Assembly (NCBI GenBank): GCA_000961805.1
Contig: LADV01000001.1
Coordinates: 1-5,110 of the forward strand
Reading direction: 5' to 3'
Source of the DNA: Peptococcaceae bacterium BRH_c23
GTDB lineage: Bacteria > Bacillota_B > Desulfitobacteriia > Desulfitobacteriales > Desulfitobacteriaceae
DNA: 5,110 nt
Of this stretch, positions 1 through 5,110 are shown piece after piece (the stretch's first letter is position 1; every line of letters starts with the position of its first letter). The position numbers and the translations under genes were made by a program. The notes under the pieces are model-generated. The model did not search any database. It was not told the DNA's origin and saw nothing but the letters and a program-made list of their open reading frames with translations.

Positions 1-59
1 TCTTCAACCTTAAACCGGCCATCCCGAAACGACGCGAATAATTTAATGGTTACACGCAC
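1..59 (-). CDS. MoaD/ThiS-family sulfur-carrier protein, N-terminal fragment
   Basis: Only the first 19 codons are inside the window. They read (GTG start) M-R-V-T-I-K-L-F-A-S-F-R-D-G-R-F-K-V-E, which resembles the first beta-strand and following turn of MoaD/ThiS ubiquitin-like proteins (the typical 'KLFA.FR.GR' opening). These proteins carry sulfur as a C-terminal thiocarboxylate for molybdopterin synthesis. MoaD-like genes commonly accompany tungsten AORs, and this one follows an AOR on the same strand. The GTG start is chosen because a strong ribosome binding site, GAAAGGAGAG, lies six bases upstream and no in-frame ATG is nearby. The diagnostic C-terminal Gly-Gly cannot be seen, so the exact member (MoaD, ThiS or an AOR-specific carrier) is open. 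Confidence 0.7.
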   Translation of the reverse strand, partial: MRVTIKLFASFRDGRFKVE

Positions 60-65
60 TTCTGT

Positions 66-75
66 CTCTCCTTTC
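66..75 (-). promoter_or_regulatory. Ribosome binding site of the MoaD-like gene
   Basis: The minus strand reads GAAAGGAGAG, a near-complete Shine-Dalgarno match, six bases before the GTG at 59-57. It fixes the start of a gene that has only a GTG start and 19 visible codons. Confidence 0.75.
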
Positions 76-115
76 AATGATTCGATGGCTACCTATATGC
101 CCAAGTACTTCGAAG

Positions 116-138
116 GGGGGACCCCAAAAAGGTCCCCC
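116..138. repeat. GC-rich hairpin between AOR and the MoaD-like gene
   Basis: GGGGGACC (116-123) pairs with GGTCCCCC (131-138) around a 7-base loop, CCAAAAA on the plus strand. It looks like a terminator, but on the minus strand (the direction of AOR and the MoaD-like gene) the T-run lies before the stem, and on the plus strand the stem is followed by As. Neither direction has the U-tract of an intrinsic terminator. It is about 40 bases upstream of the MoaD-like ribosome binding site, so a role in RNA stability or translation is possible but not shown. Confidence 0.6.
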
Positions 139-314
139 TAAAAAACTCTATGATATTTTACCAAGTTTGCTATAGGATATACTATCGTGAACTACGCTCC
201 ATTAAAATGGAGAGCTTCAAGATTCTAGGCAACGAGTGAACATCTCGTTAAACCTATCCATCGTTGGCGTGCCCCAACACAACTACTGAGGTTTCCAAAG
301 AACCCTATATGAAT

Positions 315-323
315 ATTATACCA
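315..323 (-). promoter_or_regulatory. Candidate extended -10 promoter toward the MoaD-like gene
   Basis: The minus strand reads TGGTATAAT: a perfect TATAAT preceded by the TGn extended -10 element. No good -35 box sits at the usual spacing (CAACAT at 17), though extended -10 promoters can work without one. A start near 308 would give a leader of about 250 bases, covering the hairpin-rich segment, before the GTG at 59. The flanking DNA is AT-rich, so chance occurrence is possible. Confidence 0.4.
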
Positions 324-340
324 TATTTGGTGAATGTATG

Positions 341-382
341 TTGACAATTATCTCCCCATTAAAATGGGGAGATAATTGTCAA
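341..382. repeat. Perfect 20-bp inverted repeat after the AOR stop codon
   Basis: The left arm, TTGACAATTATCTCCCCATT (341-360), and the right arm (363-382) are exact reverse complements separated by only AA. The repeat starts six bases beyond the AOR stop in the direction of transcription. Neither side has a T-run, so it is not a standard intrinsic terminator. It could protect the 3' end of AOR mRNA, attenuate readthrough into the MoaD-like gene, or be the end of a mobile element. Its core CCATTAAAATGG also forms the core of the hairpin at 197-212. Confidence 0.85.
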
Positions 383-388
383 GATGTC

Positions 389-2182
389 CTAAATTCCTAG
401 GTTTTTAAGGGTTTCAGCTGTTGGTACGCCAGCTACATCCCATCCACGTTCAACATAGTACGCAGGTAGAAGCTCCGGTAATCTGTGCACACTTCCTTTT
501 GAAGGACCTGATGGAATTCCATCCTCTAATAAACGTTTTGGCAGTGTGTCATCAGCCATGGTCATTCCGACTCTTAAGTTTTGTAAACGTTCAACGTTCC
601 AAATCCGATCTCCACAAGCCAATAGTTCAGCGTCCGTATAATCGGAACCGGTCACAGCGTTTACGAGCTCAGTGTAATCAGATAGGCCAAGGGCGAAAGA
701 AGTGAACAAGCACAATCCAAGGGAGTCGATGACAGCCGTCAAATCTTGGAAGATCTTAACCCACGTTGTTTTTCCCTCAAGGGAATCCTTATCCAGTTTT
801 TCTGGAAGGCCGATGATTTCCGGAGAAACCATATACCCACGAACGTGACAACCGCCACGGTTACTAGTCGCATATTGAAGACCATGACCTTGGATACCAC
901 GAGGGTCATAGGCTGGAAGATCAAGTTTCTTAACCGACATGGACAACTCTGGGACGCCATAGCTTTCTGCCAAGCGATAAGAACCCTGTGCCAATTTAGC
1001 TCCAAGGCCTTCAGCATAAGCCATTTTACGCACCCATTCTACCATTCCTTTGCCATTTCCGAACTCCAGTGGTGTCCCCTCAAGCTCTTCTGGCTTAATA
1101 TATCCGCGTTGTGCCAGTTCCATAGCTGTGGCAATGGTGCAGCCAGCTGAAATCGAGTCCAGCCCATATTTATTACATAAATCATTGGCGGCATGAACTG
1201 CATCAAAATCATGGACTCCACAGTCAGCACCAAAGGCCCATGCTGCCTCATACTCAGGTCCAGCGCCTTCGCCGCCTTCCCATTTACTATAGCGACCACA
1301 AGCAATCGGACAGCGATAGCAAGCATCTTTTTTGATCAGGTGGTTTGCAGTCATGGTTTCTCCGCTAATTTTATCCGCATCAGGATCATATGCGTCTTGG
1401 AAGTTATTTACCGGAAATATTCCGCTTTCATTAACAATGTTAACAAGTACAGCTGTACCGTAGGTTCCAAGTCCTTGGCCAGTTACACCATTTTCCTTGA
1501 GTTTTCCCAAAGCCGCGCTTAAGACTTTTTTTATTTCATCCGGATTCGCATTTTCGACCTTTCCTGTTCCACGAACAACAATCGCCTTAAGATTCTTTGA
1601 TCCCATGACAGCACCCACGCCACTTCGTCCAGCCGCACGGAATTTGTCATTCATGATCGATGCCACCAGAGAAAGATTTTCACCTGCGGGGCCAATGGTT
1701 AAGACTTTCGCTTTTTCATCCCCAAATTCCTGCAATACAGCCTCTGTTGTCGCATAAACATCTTTACCCCAGAGATTAGCTGCATCTTTAATTTCCACTT
1801 TGTCGTCGTTAATGGCAATATACACAGGTTTAGCTGCTTTGCCTTCCAAGATTACCATATCATAACCAGCAAACTTAAGCTGAGCTCCCCAATATCCCCC
1901 TGAGTTCGAAGAGGCAGCAACTCCATTGAGCGGGGATTTTGTCACAACCATATACCGGCCAGACGTTGGAGCGTTTGTTCCTGTGAGTGCTCCCGTAGAA
2001 ATAAAGATTTTATTTTCGGGAGAAAGAGCATCTACATCTGCTGCGACTTCATCAAAACACATTTTCCCAGCAAGCCCACGCCCACTCAAATATTTCTTCG
2101 CAAGTTCCATGTTTAAAGGCTCAGTACTAACATTCCCCTCTGTTAAATTAATGCGCAGAATTTTACCAGCATACCCACCCAT
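389..2182 (-). CDS. aor: Tungsten-type aldehyde:ferredoxin oxidoreductase (AOR)
   Basis: Cytoplasmic enzyme of the AOR family, which oxidises aldehydes to carboxylic acids at a tungsten (or molybdenum) bis-pterin centre and passes electrons through a [4Fe-4S] cluster to ferredoxin. The 597 residues fit the family (about 605 in Pyrococcus). The three domains are complete: an N-terminal pterin-binding domain (about 1-205), with R76, N93-S-G-G and R182-A-A-G-R, followed by the two helical domains. Cluster cysteines are C288, C291, C295 (CYRCPIAC) and C491. The second pterin-binding motif is canonical, D486-S-L-G-L-C491; the first reads N337-K-Y-G-L-D342, with Asn for the first Asp. E310/E312 and H446 (in NRGGCH) match the active-site region. 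The ATG has GAGGAGG seven bases upstream. A sigma-54 promoter lies about 100 bases upstream, and a MoaD-like gene follows on the same strand. The aldehyde substrate cannot be read from the sequence. Confidence 0.97.
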   Translation of the reverse strand: MGGYAGKILRINLTEGNVSTEPLNMELAKKYLSGRGLAGKMCFDEVAADVDALSPENKIFISTGALTGTNAPTSGRYMVVTKSPLNGVAASSNSGGYWGAQLKFAGYDMVILEGKAAKPVYIAINDDKVEIKDAANLWGKDVYATTEAVLQEFGDEKAKVLTIGPAGENLSLVASIMNDKFRAAGRSGVGAVMGSKNLKAIVVRGTGKVENANPDEIKKVLSAALGKLKENGVTGQGLGTYGTAVLVNIVNESGIFPVNNFQDAYDPDADKISGETMTANHLIKKDACYRCPIACGRYSKWEGGEGAGPEYEAAWAFGADCGVHDFDAVHAANDLCNKYGLDSISAGCTIATAMELAQRGYIKPEELEGTPLEFGNGKGMVEWVRKMAYAEGLGAKLAQGSYRLAESYGVPELSMSVKKLDLPAYDPRGIQGHGLQYATSNRGGCHVRGYMVSPEIIGLPEKLDKDSLEGKTTWVKIFQDLTAVIDSLGLCLFTSFALGLSDYTELVNAVTGSDYTDAELLACGDRIWNVERLQNLRVGMTMADDTLPKRLLEDGIPSGPSKGSVHRLPELLPAYYVERGWDVAGVPTAETLKNLGI

Positions 2183-2189
2183 GAATCTT

Positions 2190-2196
2190 CCTCCTC
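2190..2196 (-). promoter_or_regulatory. Ribosome binding site of AOR
   Basis: The minus strand reads GAGGAGG seven bases before the ATG at 2182-2180. It supports the start of the MGGYAGK N-terminus, which is also the usual family N-terminus. Confidence 0.85.
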
Positions 2197-2277
2197 GTTT
2201 CTTTTTCTCCGCTAAACATTTCCTTCAGTAATTAAACTTAAAAACTAACCCCAAAGCGGTCTTACTCATTATTATAT

Positions 2278-2294
2278 AGCAATTATCATACCAA
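2278..2294 (-). promoter_or_regulatory. Candidate sigma-54 (-24/-12) promoter of AOR
   Basis: The minus strand reads TTGGTATGATAATTGCT. Compared with the sigma-54 consensus TTGGCACGNNNNTTGCT, it keeps TTGG, the A and G of the first block, the exact GG-N10-GC spacing and a perfect TTGCT. Transcription would start near 2267, giving a leader of about 85 bases. The adjacent divergent gene is a sigma-54 activator with an intact GAFTGA loop, which strongly favours a real site. Confidence 0.8.
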
Positions 2295-2310
2295 ATGTTT
2301 CAAACTTCAA

Positions 2311-2436
2311 AATTAAACCAAATTTTAAGAATTAATCTTGCAATTAAAGTTTTAGAATATACTTATTCCAATTAAACCAAACTTAATCTAACTTAAACTA
2401 ACTAAAACAATCTATTTAACACAAACTATTTAACAC
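2311..2436. repeat. AT-rich repeats with helical spacing in the divergent control region
   Basis: Three related 10-mers stand in tandem: ACTTAATCTA (2381-2390), ACTTAAACTA (2391-2400) and ACTAAAACAA (2401-2410). They are followed by CTATTTAACAC twice (2412-2422 and 2426-2436, 14-base period). AATTAAACCAAA also occurs twice (2311-2322 and 2370-2381). The 10-base period with A-runs suggests intrinsically curved DNA, which could help an activator bound upstream reach the sigma-54 promoter at 2278-2294. They could also be activator half-sites. The stretch from about 2220 to 2460 has no gene. Confidence 0.5.
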
Positions 2437-2536
2437 TAAATTTTATCCAAAAAAAACTAGATATAAGGTTGTAAGACTACCCAAAATTACTAGTTGTTCC
2501 GTTTTCGATCAGTTTTGCCGATACTTACGCTCCAAT

Positions 2537-2553
2537 ATGGAACAGTTTTTGCA
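2537..2553 (+). promoter_or_regulatory. Candidate sigma-54 promoter of the regulator gene
   Basis: The plus strand reads ATGGAACAGTTTTTGCA, with GG at 2539-2540, exactly ten bases, then GC at 2551-2552, and good TGG.AC and TTGC blocks. Transcription would start near 2564, about 90 bases before the regulator ATG. If real, the activator would drive its own gene as well as AOR. It is weaker than the AOR-side site in its first block, and a sigma-70-like promoter lies just downstream. Confidence 0.5.
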
Positions 2554-2574
2554 AGTCTACTTCCAACTAACCTG

Positions 2575-2603
2575 TTGTTTGATTTATATAAATATGGTAT
2601 TCT
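2575..2603 (+). promoter_or_regulatory. Candidate sigma-70 promoter of the regulator gene
   Basis: TTGTTT (2575-2580), a 17-base spacer, then TATTCT (2598-2603), with TGG directly before the -10 giving an extended -10. The start would be near 2610, about 45 bases upstream of the ATG at 2655. This would supply basal activator. The -35 is a partial match. Confidence 0.55.
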
Positions 2604-2637
2604 GACAATCATAAGGATAAAGAAAATCTATGCCTAG

Positions 2638-2643
2638 AAAGGA
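2638..2643 (+). promoter_or_regulatory. Ribosome binding site of the regulator
   Basis: AAAGGA lies about 11 bases before the ATG at 2655, somewhat longer than ideal spacing. The nearer ATG at 2644 and GTG at 2648 are out of frame, so 2655 remains the best start. It gives an N-terminus (W-x-R-F then SIFRSWQRS) typical of AcoR-type regulators. Confidence 0.6.
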
Positions 2644-2654
2644 ATGGGTGCGAT

Positions 2655-4523
2655 ATGGGGAACCATTGGAATCGTTTTATAAATGGCGAGAGCGTTGAAT
2701 CCGAAGTCACTCCTTCCATCTTTCGTTCTTGGCAGAGAAGCGTAGAGTTTCAAGTAGACCATTCGCTAATTTCTAATCAGGACATTCTGTCTATTCCACG
2801 CCTTAATGAACGCCGAGAGGCTCAAAATTCTCTAATCCGTGCGGGCGAAACTGTTTTGCCTTACATTTTTAGTTTGCTTGGAAGCACGAATTACACCGTT
2901 TTGTTGGGGGATAACGATGGCTATATTATGGAAGCTATTGGTGACGCGCCCTTTATGAGTAAAGCCCAAAAGGTGAATTTAAGTCCTGGCGCCAGTTGGA
3001 GTGAAGAAATTCGAGGAACCAACGCCATCGGAACTGCTCTCCGTGATAATGCCCCCATCTCCGTCTTCGGTTGGGAGCACTTTGTACACGATAACCATTT
3101 CTTAGCCTGCTGGGCTGCCCCGATTCAAAACAGCAAGGGTGCGCCCCTAGGAGTTTTAGATATCAGTGGGGAAGCCAGTCTTGATCGACAAAAGATCTTA
3201 ACCATCGCGACGATGGGCGCAAGTATGATTGAGAAAAACTTGCGACTTTTTGAGCTAGAGAATGAGCTTAAATTTTACCAAGAAGGAGCCAAGCTAGCTT
3301 CCTCACTTTTACAACAAGGATTTCTGTCCATTAATCACGCCGGCATTATTACTAACATCAATGCTCTCGGCGCTGCACTGCTTGGGCGTAGACAAGAAGA
3401 TATCATCGGACAACTCGCCGTAGACATCTTCAGTACGCCCAAAGGATGGATGTTAAGTGGACATTCTCTGGATCTCCGTTTAAAAGATCACGCCGGGCAA
3501 GACATTTCCTCTCGCTTAAATCGTGTGGTCAACGAAGCTGGCCAACCATTAGGTGCCGTTGGAACGCTTCAGCTCGCTCAGGAATCTCCATCCAATACCT
3601 TATGGGTAGGAAATAGCCAGCTCTCGCAGCGCACTCTGGCACGAGCCTCGAAAGTTGCCTCAACCCATTCTTCCGTACTCATTCACGGAGAAAGCGGGAC
3701 AGGTAAGGAAATAATTGCTCGGACAATTCATCAGCTTAGTCCACGTTGCGAAGGGCCATTTGTTGCTTTGAACTGTGCTTCACTATCTTCTACACTGATT
3801 GAAAGCGAGTTATTCGGCTATGTTGAGGGTGCCTTCACTGGAGCACGCCGAGGCGGGAAACCCGGGAAATTTGAATTAGCGGACAAGGGGACTATTTTCC
3901 TTGACGAAATTGGAGATATGCCCTTGAATGTACAAGCGGCACTCCTTCGAGTACTCCAAGAAAAGGAAGTTACCCGAATCGGGGATACAAAAACTATAAA
4001 AATTAATGTAAGGGTCATTACCGCATCGCACAAAGACCTCTGCGAGCTGGTTGAGACAGAACGTTTCCGCTTAGATTTATTTTATCGTCTGAAAGTCGTC
4101 ACCATAGAATTACCTCCATTGCGTGAACGATCTGAAGACATCAGAGATTTAGTTCCCCATTTCATCCGTAAAGCCTGCGAATCGTTTGGCGGTCCAATCT
4201 TGGGGATTCAAGAAGATGTATATTCCCATTTATTAGCGCACACCTGGCCTGGCAATGTCCGGGAGCTAGAGAACTGTATTGAGAGCATGGTTGCTTTAGC
4301 AGATAGCTCGATTCTAACCGTAGCAGACTTGCCGGATGAATTTAAGCAGACCGTTTCAAAATCCGAACCCGCTACCGAAACCTTACTAAATCAACAAACC
4401 AAACAGACGATCCTCTATGCACTAACCCAAACCAAAGGAAAAATCGCACCAGCCGCTAAAATCTTAGGAATCGGACGCAATACGCTCTATCGCAAGATTA
4501 AAGAGCTAGATATTAAATTCTGA
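2655..4523 (+). CDS. Sigma-54-dependent transcriptional activator, AcoR type (GAF-PAS-AAA+-Fis)
   Basis: A cytoplasmic enhancer-binding protein that would remodel sigma-54 RNA polymerase using ATP. Domains in order: an N-terminal helix with SIFRSWQRS (21-29); a GAF sensor (about 65-195) with the AcoR-type GTNAIGTAL (121-129) and the EHF...CWAAPI stretch (141-157); a weakly conserved PAS-like region (about 210-305); an AAA+ domain (about 316-545) with Walker A GESGTGKE (345-352), an intact GAFTGA sigma-54 contact loop (392-397), Walker B IFLDE (414-418), arginine-finger region FRLDLFYRL (471-479) and sensor II WPGNVREL (531-538); and a Fis-type helix-turn-helix (about 585-620, GKIAPAAKILGIGRNTLYRKI). 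There is no phosphoacceptor receiver domain, so direct ligand sensing by GAF is likely. The gene diverges from AOR, whose upstream region has a sigma-54 promoter, so AOR is the likely target. AcoR itself responds to acetoin-related signals; the ligand here is unknown. Confidence 0.95.
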   Translation: MGNHWNRFINGESVESEVTPSIFRSWQRSVEFQVDHSLISNQDILSIPRLNERREAQNSLIRAGETVLPYIFSLLGSTNYTVLLGDNDGYIMEAIGDAPFMSKAQKVNLSPGASWSEEIRGTNAIGTALRDNAPISVFGWEHFVHDNHFLACWAAPIQNSKGAPLGVLDISGEASLDRQKILTIATMGASMIEKNLRLFELENELKFYQEGAKLASSLLQQGFLSINHAGIITNINALGAALLGRRQEDIIGQLAVDIFSTPKGWMLSGHSLDLRLKDHAGQDISSRLNRVVNEAGQPLGAVGTLQLAQESPSNTLWVGNSQLSQRTLARASKVASTHSSVLIHGESGTGKEIIARTIHQLSPRCEGPFVALNCASLSSTLIESELFGYVEGAFTGARRGGKPGKFELADKGTIFLDEIGDMPLNVQAALLRVLQEKEVTRIGDTKTIKINVRVITASHKDLCELVETERFRLDLFYRLKVVTIELPPLRERSEDIRDLVPHFIRKACESFGGPILGIQEDVYSHLLAHTWPGNVRELENCIESMVALADSSILTVADLPDEFKQTVSKSEPATETLLNQQTKQTILYALTQTKGKIAPAAKILGIGRNTLYRKIKELDIKF

Positions 4524-4543
4524 AACAAGGGGGTGTCGTAAGC

Positions 4544-4620
4544 GTGTCATGGGGACGGTCCTTTTAACACACTTTTTCAAGTGTGTAGGGAAAACACTGG
4601 GACAGGTTCACTGTTTCGCA
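4544..4620 (+). repeat. REP-like (RAYT-associated) palindromic sequence
   Basis: GTGTCATGGGGACGGTCC (4544-4561) is followed by a perfect 8-bp hairpin, ACACACTT/AAGTGTGT (4567-4574/4579-4586, loop TTTC), and then a second, diverged half, ACTGGGACAGGTTCACTG (4596-4613). From memory, the GGGGACGG and TGGGACAGGTTCA words are typical of the extragenic palindromes mobilised by REP-associated tyrosine transposases in Clostridia-like Firmicutes. It is non-coding and sits between two convergent genes, a usual place for such elements. No transposase gene is present in the window. Confidence 0.6.
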
Positions 4621-4646
4621 CGAATTTGTTACAATACTTTTAAGAT

Positions 4647-4695
4647 AAAATAATCCCTGGAAGCCTAATTTCAGCAGGCTCCAGGGATTATTTTT
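4647..4695. terminator. Bidirectional intrinsic terminator
   Basis: A 14-bp stem (4647-4660 with 4681-4694) continues, after a bulged A at 4661, as AGCCT/AGGCT (4662-4666/4676-4680) around a 9-base loop. The plus strand ends in a T-run (4691-4695), and the minus strand leaves the stem in TTATTTTATC. It lies between the convergent regulator and hydrogenase-subunit genes and can end both transcripts. The minus-strand stop codon at 4718 is about 23 bases from the stem. Confidence 0.9.
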
Positions 4696-4717
4696 AATTG
4701 ACGAGAGAAAGTTTGTT

Positions 4718-5110
4718 TCAAGCTCTGCCAACTGCTTTGAGTAAGCCTTGAATTAAGGCTTGTGGCCGCGGTGGACAACCTGGTATAAAGACATCTACCG
4801 GAATAATATTATTAACTCCACCGGAACTAGCATAGCTTTTACCGCAAATACCACCACTGCAAGCACAGGTGCCGACAGCTAAGACAAGTTTCGGTGCGGG
4901 GGTAGCTGCAAAGGTCTTATGCACGGCAATTTCTAAGTTTCTGGTTACTGGCCCAGTCACCATCAGCAAATCGGCATGACGAGGAGAAGCCACAAAATCA
5001 AAGCCCAGACGTTGTATATCATAAACAGGGCCGGTTAGAGTCGTCATTTCCCAGTCACAGGCATTACAGGACCCTGAATCGAGGTGGCGTATGTGAACTG
5101 AATGTTTAAA
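4718..5110 (-). CDS. NuoB/HycG-family small subunit of a group 4 membrane [NiFe] hydrogenase-like complex, C-terminal part
   Basis: This subunit of formate-hydrogenlyase/Hyf/Ech-type complexes, homologous to NuoB of complex I, binds one [4Fe-4S] cluster next to the catalytic large subunit on the cytoplasmic face of the membrane. The frame stays open to the window edge: 130 residues are visible and the start is outside. The first visible part reads HIRHLDSGSCNACDWE, the characteristic cluster motif. Ligands would be visible residues C15, C18, C82 (in GTCACSGGIC) and C112 (in PGCPPRP), with spacing like NuoB. SPRHADLLMVTGPVT is also a family signature. The ATG at 5047 is internal (visible residue 22); starting there would delete two cluster cysteines. 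The gene ends at a bidirectional terminator and is probably the last of an operon continuing to the right. Without the large subunit, a true hydrogenase cannot be told from a related complex. Confidence 0.92.
   Translation of the reverse strand, partial: FKHSVHIRHLDSGSCNACDWEMTTLTGPVYDIQRLGFDFVASPRHADLLMVTGPVTRNLEIAVHKTFAATPAPKLVLAVGTCACSGGICGKSYASSGGVNNIIPVDVFIPGCPPRPQALIQGLLKAVGRA

Larger units (their letters stand above)
140..388. other. Hairpin-rich non-coding segment, possible IS200/IS605-type remnant or structured leader
   Basis: No convincing gene is present on either strand. The segment holds a run of short inverted repeats: CTCCATT/AATGGAG (197-203/206-212), AACGAG/CTCGTT (231-236/244-249), GTTGG/CCAAC (263-267/274-278), GGTT/AACC (290-293/301-304) and the long palindrome at 341-382. 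The stretch from GAACTAC at 189 through the first hairpin to GCTTC at 214 resembles, from memory, non-coding sequence next to tnpB in IS200/IS605-family elements. No transposase sequence is present, so it would be a remnant or a non-autonomous palindrome-associated element. The alternative is a structured 5' leader of the MoaD-like gene, since a candidate promoter lies at 315-323. Confidence 0.4.

Noticed and set aside
116..138. GC-rich hairpin as an intrinsic terminator of AOR
   Set aside because: On the minus strand the T-run precedes the stem instead of following it, and the plus strand is followed by As.
60..340. Moco/tungsten-cofactor riboswitch upstream of the MoaD-like gene
   Set aside because: The location is suggestive, but I could not recognise the conserved core of the Moco RNA motif on the minus strand; left as an alternative for an Infernal search.
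421..2231. Several plus-strand open frames of 86-134 codons opposite AOR (for example 421-705, 746-1150, 1193-1522, 1497-1757, 1926-2231) and two minus-strand frames inside it (739-1017, 1039-1326)
   Set aside because: They lie inside the complete AOR gene in other frames, have no recognisable domains or ribosome binding sites, and are low-complexity shadows of its codons.
3818..4033. Minus-strand open frame of 71 codons
   Set aside because: It is antisense to the most conserved AAA+ part of the regulator (GAFTGA to Walker B region) and has no independent support.
4625..4651. A promoter-like TTGTTACAATACTTTTAAGATAAAAT sequence
   Set aside because: The box spacing is wrong (14 bases), it sits between convergent genes with no gene to drive, and it runs directly into the terminator stem.
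1..5110. CRISPR array, tRNA or rRNA genes
   Set aside because: No regularly spaced long direct repeats, no tRNA-like cloverleaf and no conserved rRNA sequence were seen.

Overview
The window looks like part of the chromosome of an anaerobic, moderately AT-rich Firmicute of the Desulfitobacterium/Desulfosporosinus kind. This is an inference from three things: a tungsten-type aldehyde:ferredoxin oxidoreductase (AOR), a membrane-hydrogenase (group 4) small subunit, and a GGGGACGG-type REP sequence. No rRNA or other taxonomic marker is present.

Layout. Positions 1-59 (minus) hold the first 19 codons of a MoaD/ThiS-like sulfur-carrier gene that runs off the left edge. Positions 60-388 are non-coding and hairpin-rich, and include a perfect 20-bp inverted repeat just after the AOR stop. 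Positions 389-2182 (minus) encode a complete 597-residue AOR. Positions 2183-2654 are a divergent control region with a candidate sigma-54 promoter facing each way, a candidate sigma-70 promoter for the regulator, and AT-rich repeats with a 10-bp period. Positions 2655-4523 (plus) encode a complete 622-residue sigma-54 activator of the AcoR type (GAF, PAS-like, AAA+, Fis HTH). Positions 4524-4717 hold a REP-like sequence and a strong bidirectional terminator. Positions 4718-5110 (minus) hold the C-terminal 130 codons of a NuoB/HycG-family hydrogenase small subunit whose start lies beyond the right edge.

How the parts fit. The activator is transcribed divergently from AOR, and the AOR upstream region carries a good GG-N10-GC sigma-54 promoter. 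The simplest model is that the activator senses a small molecule through its GAF domain and switches on AOR and the downstream MoaD-like gene, whose product would help build the pterin cofactor. AOR would oxidise an aldehyde to the acid and reduce ferredoxin. The hydrogenase-type protein belongs to a separate convergent unit; a link through reduced ferredoxin is possible but only suggested by proximity.

The protein families are well known. The least explained parts are the structured non-coding block inside the AOR-MoaD unit and the paired sigma-54 promoters of the divergent control region.
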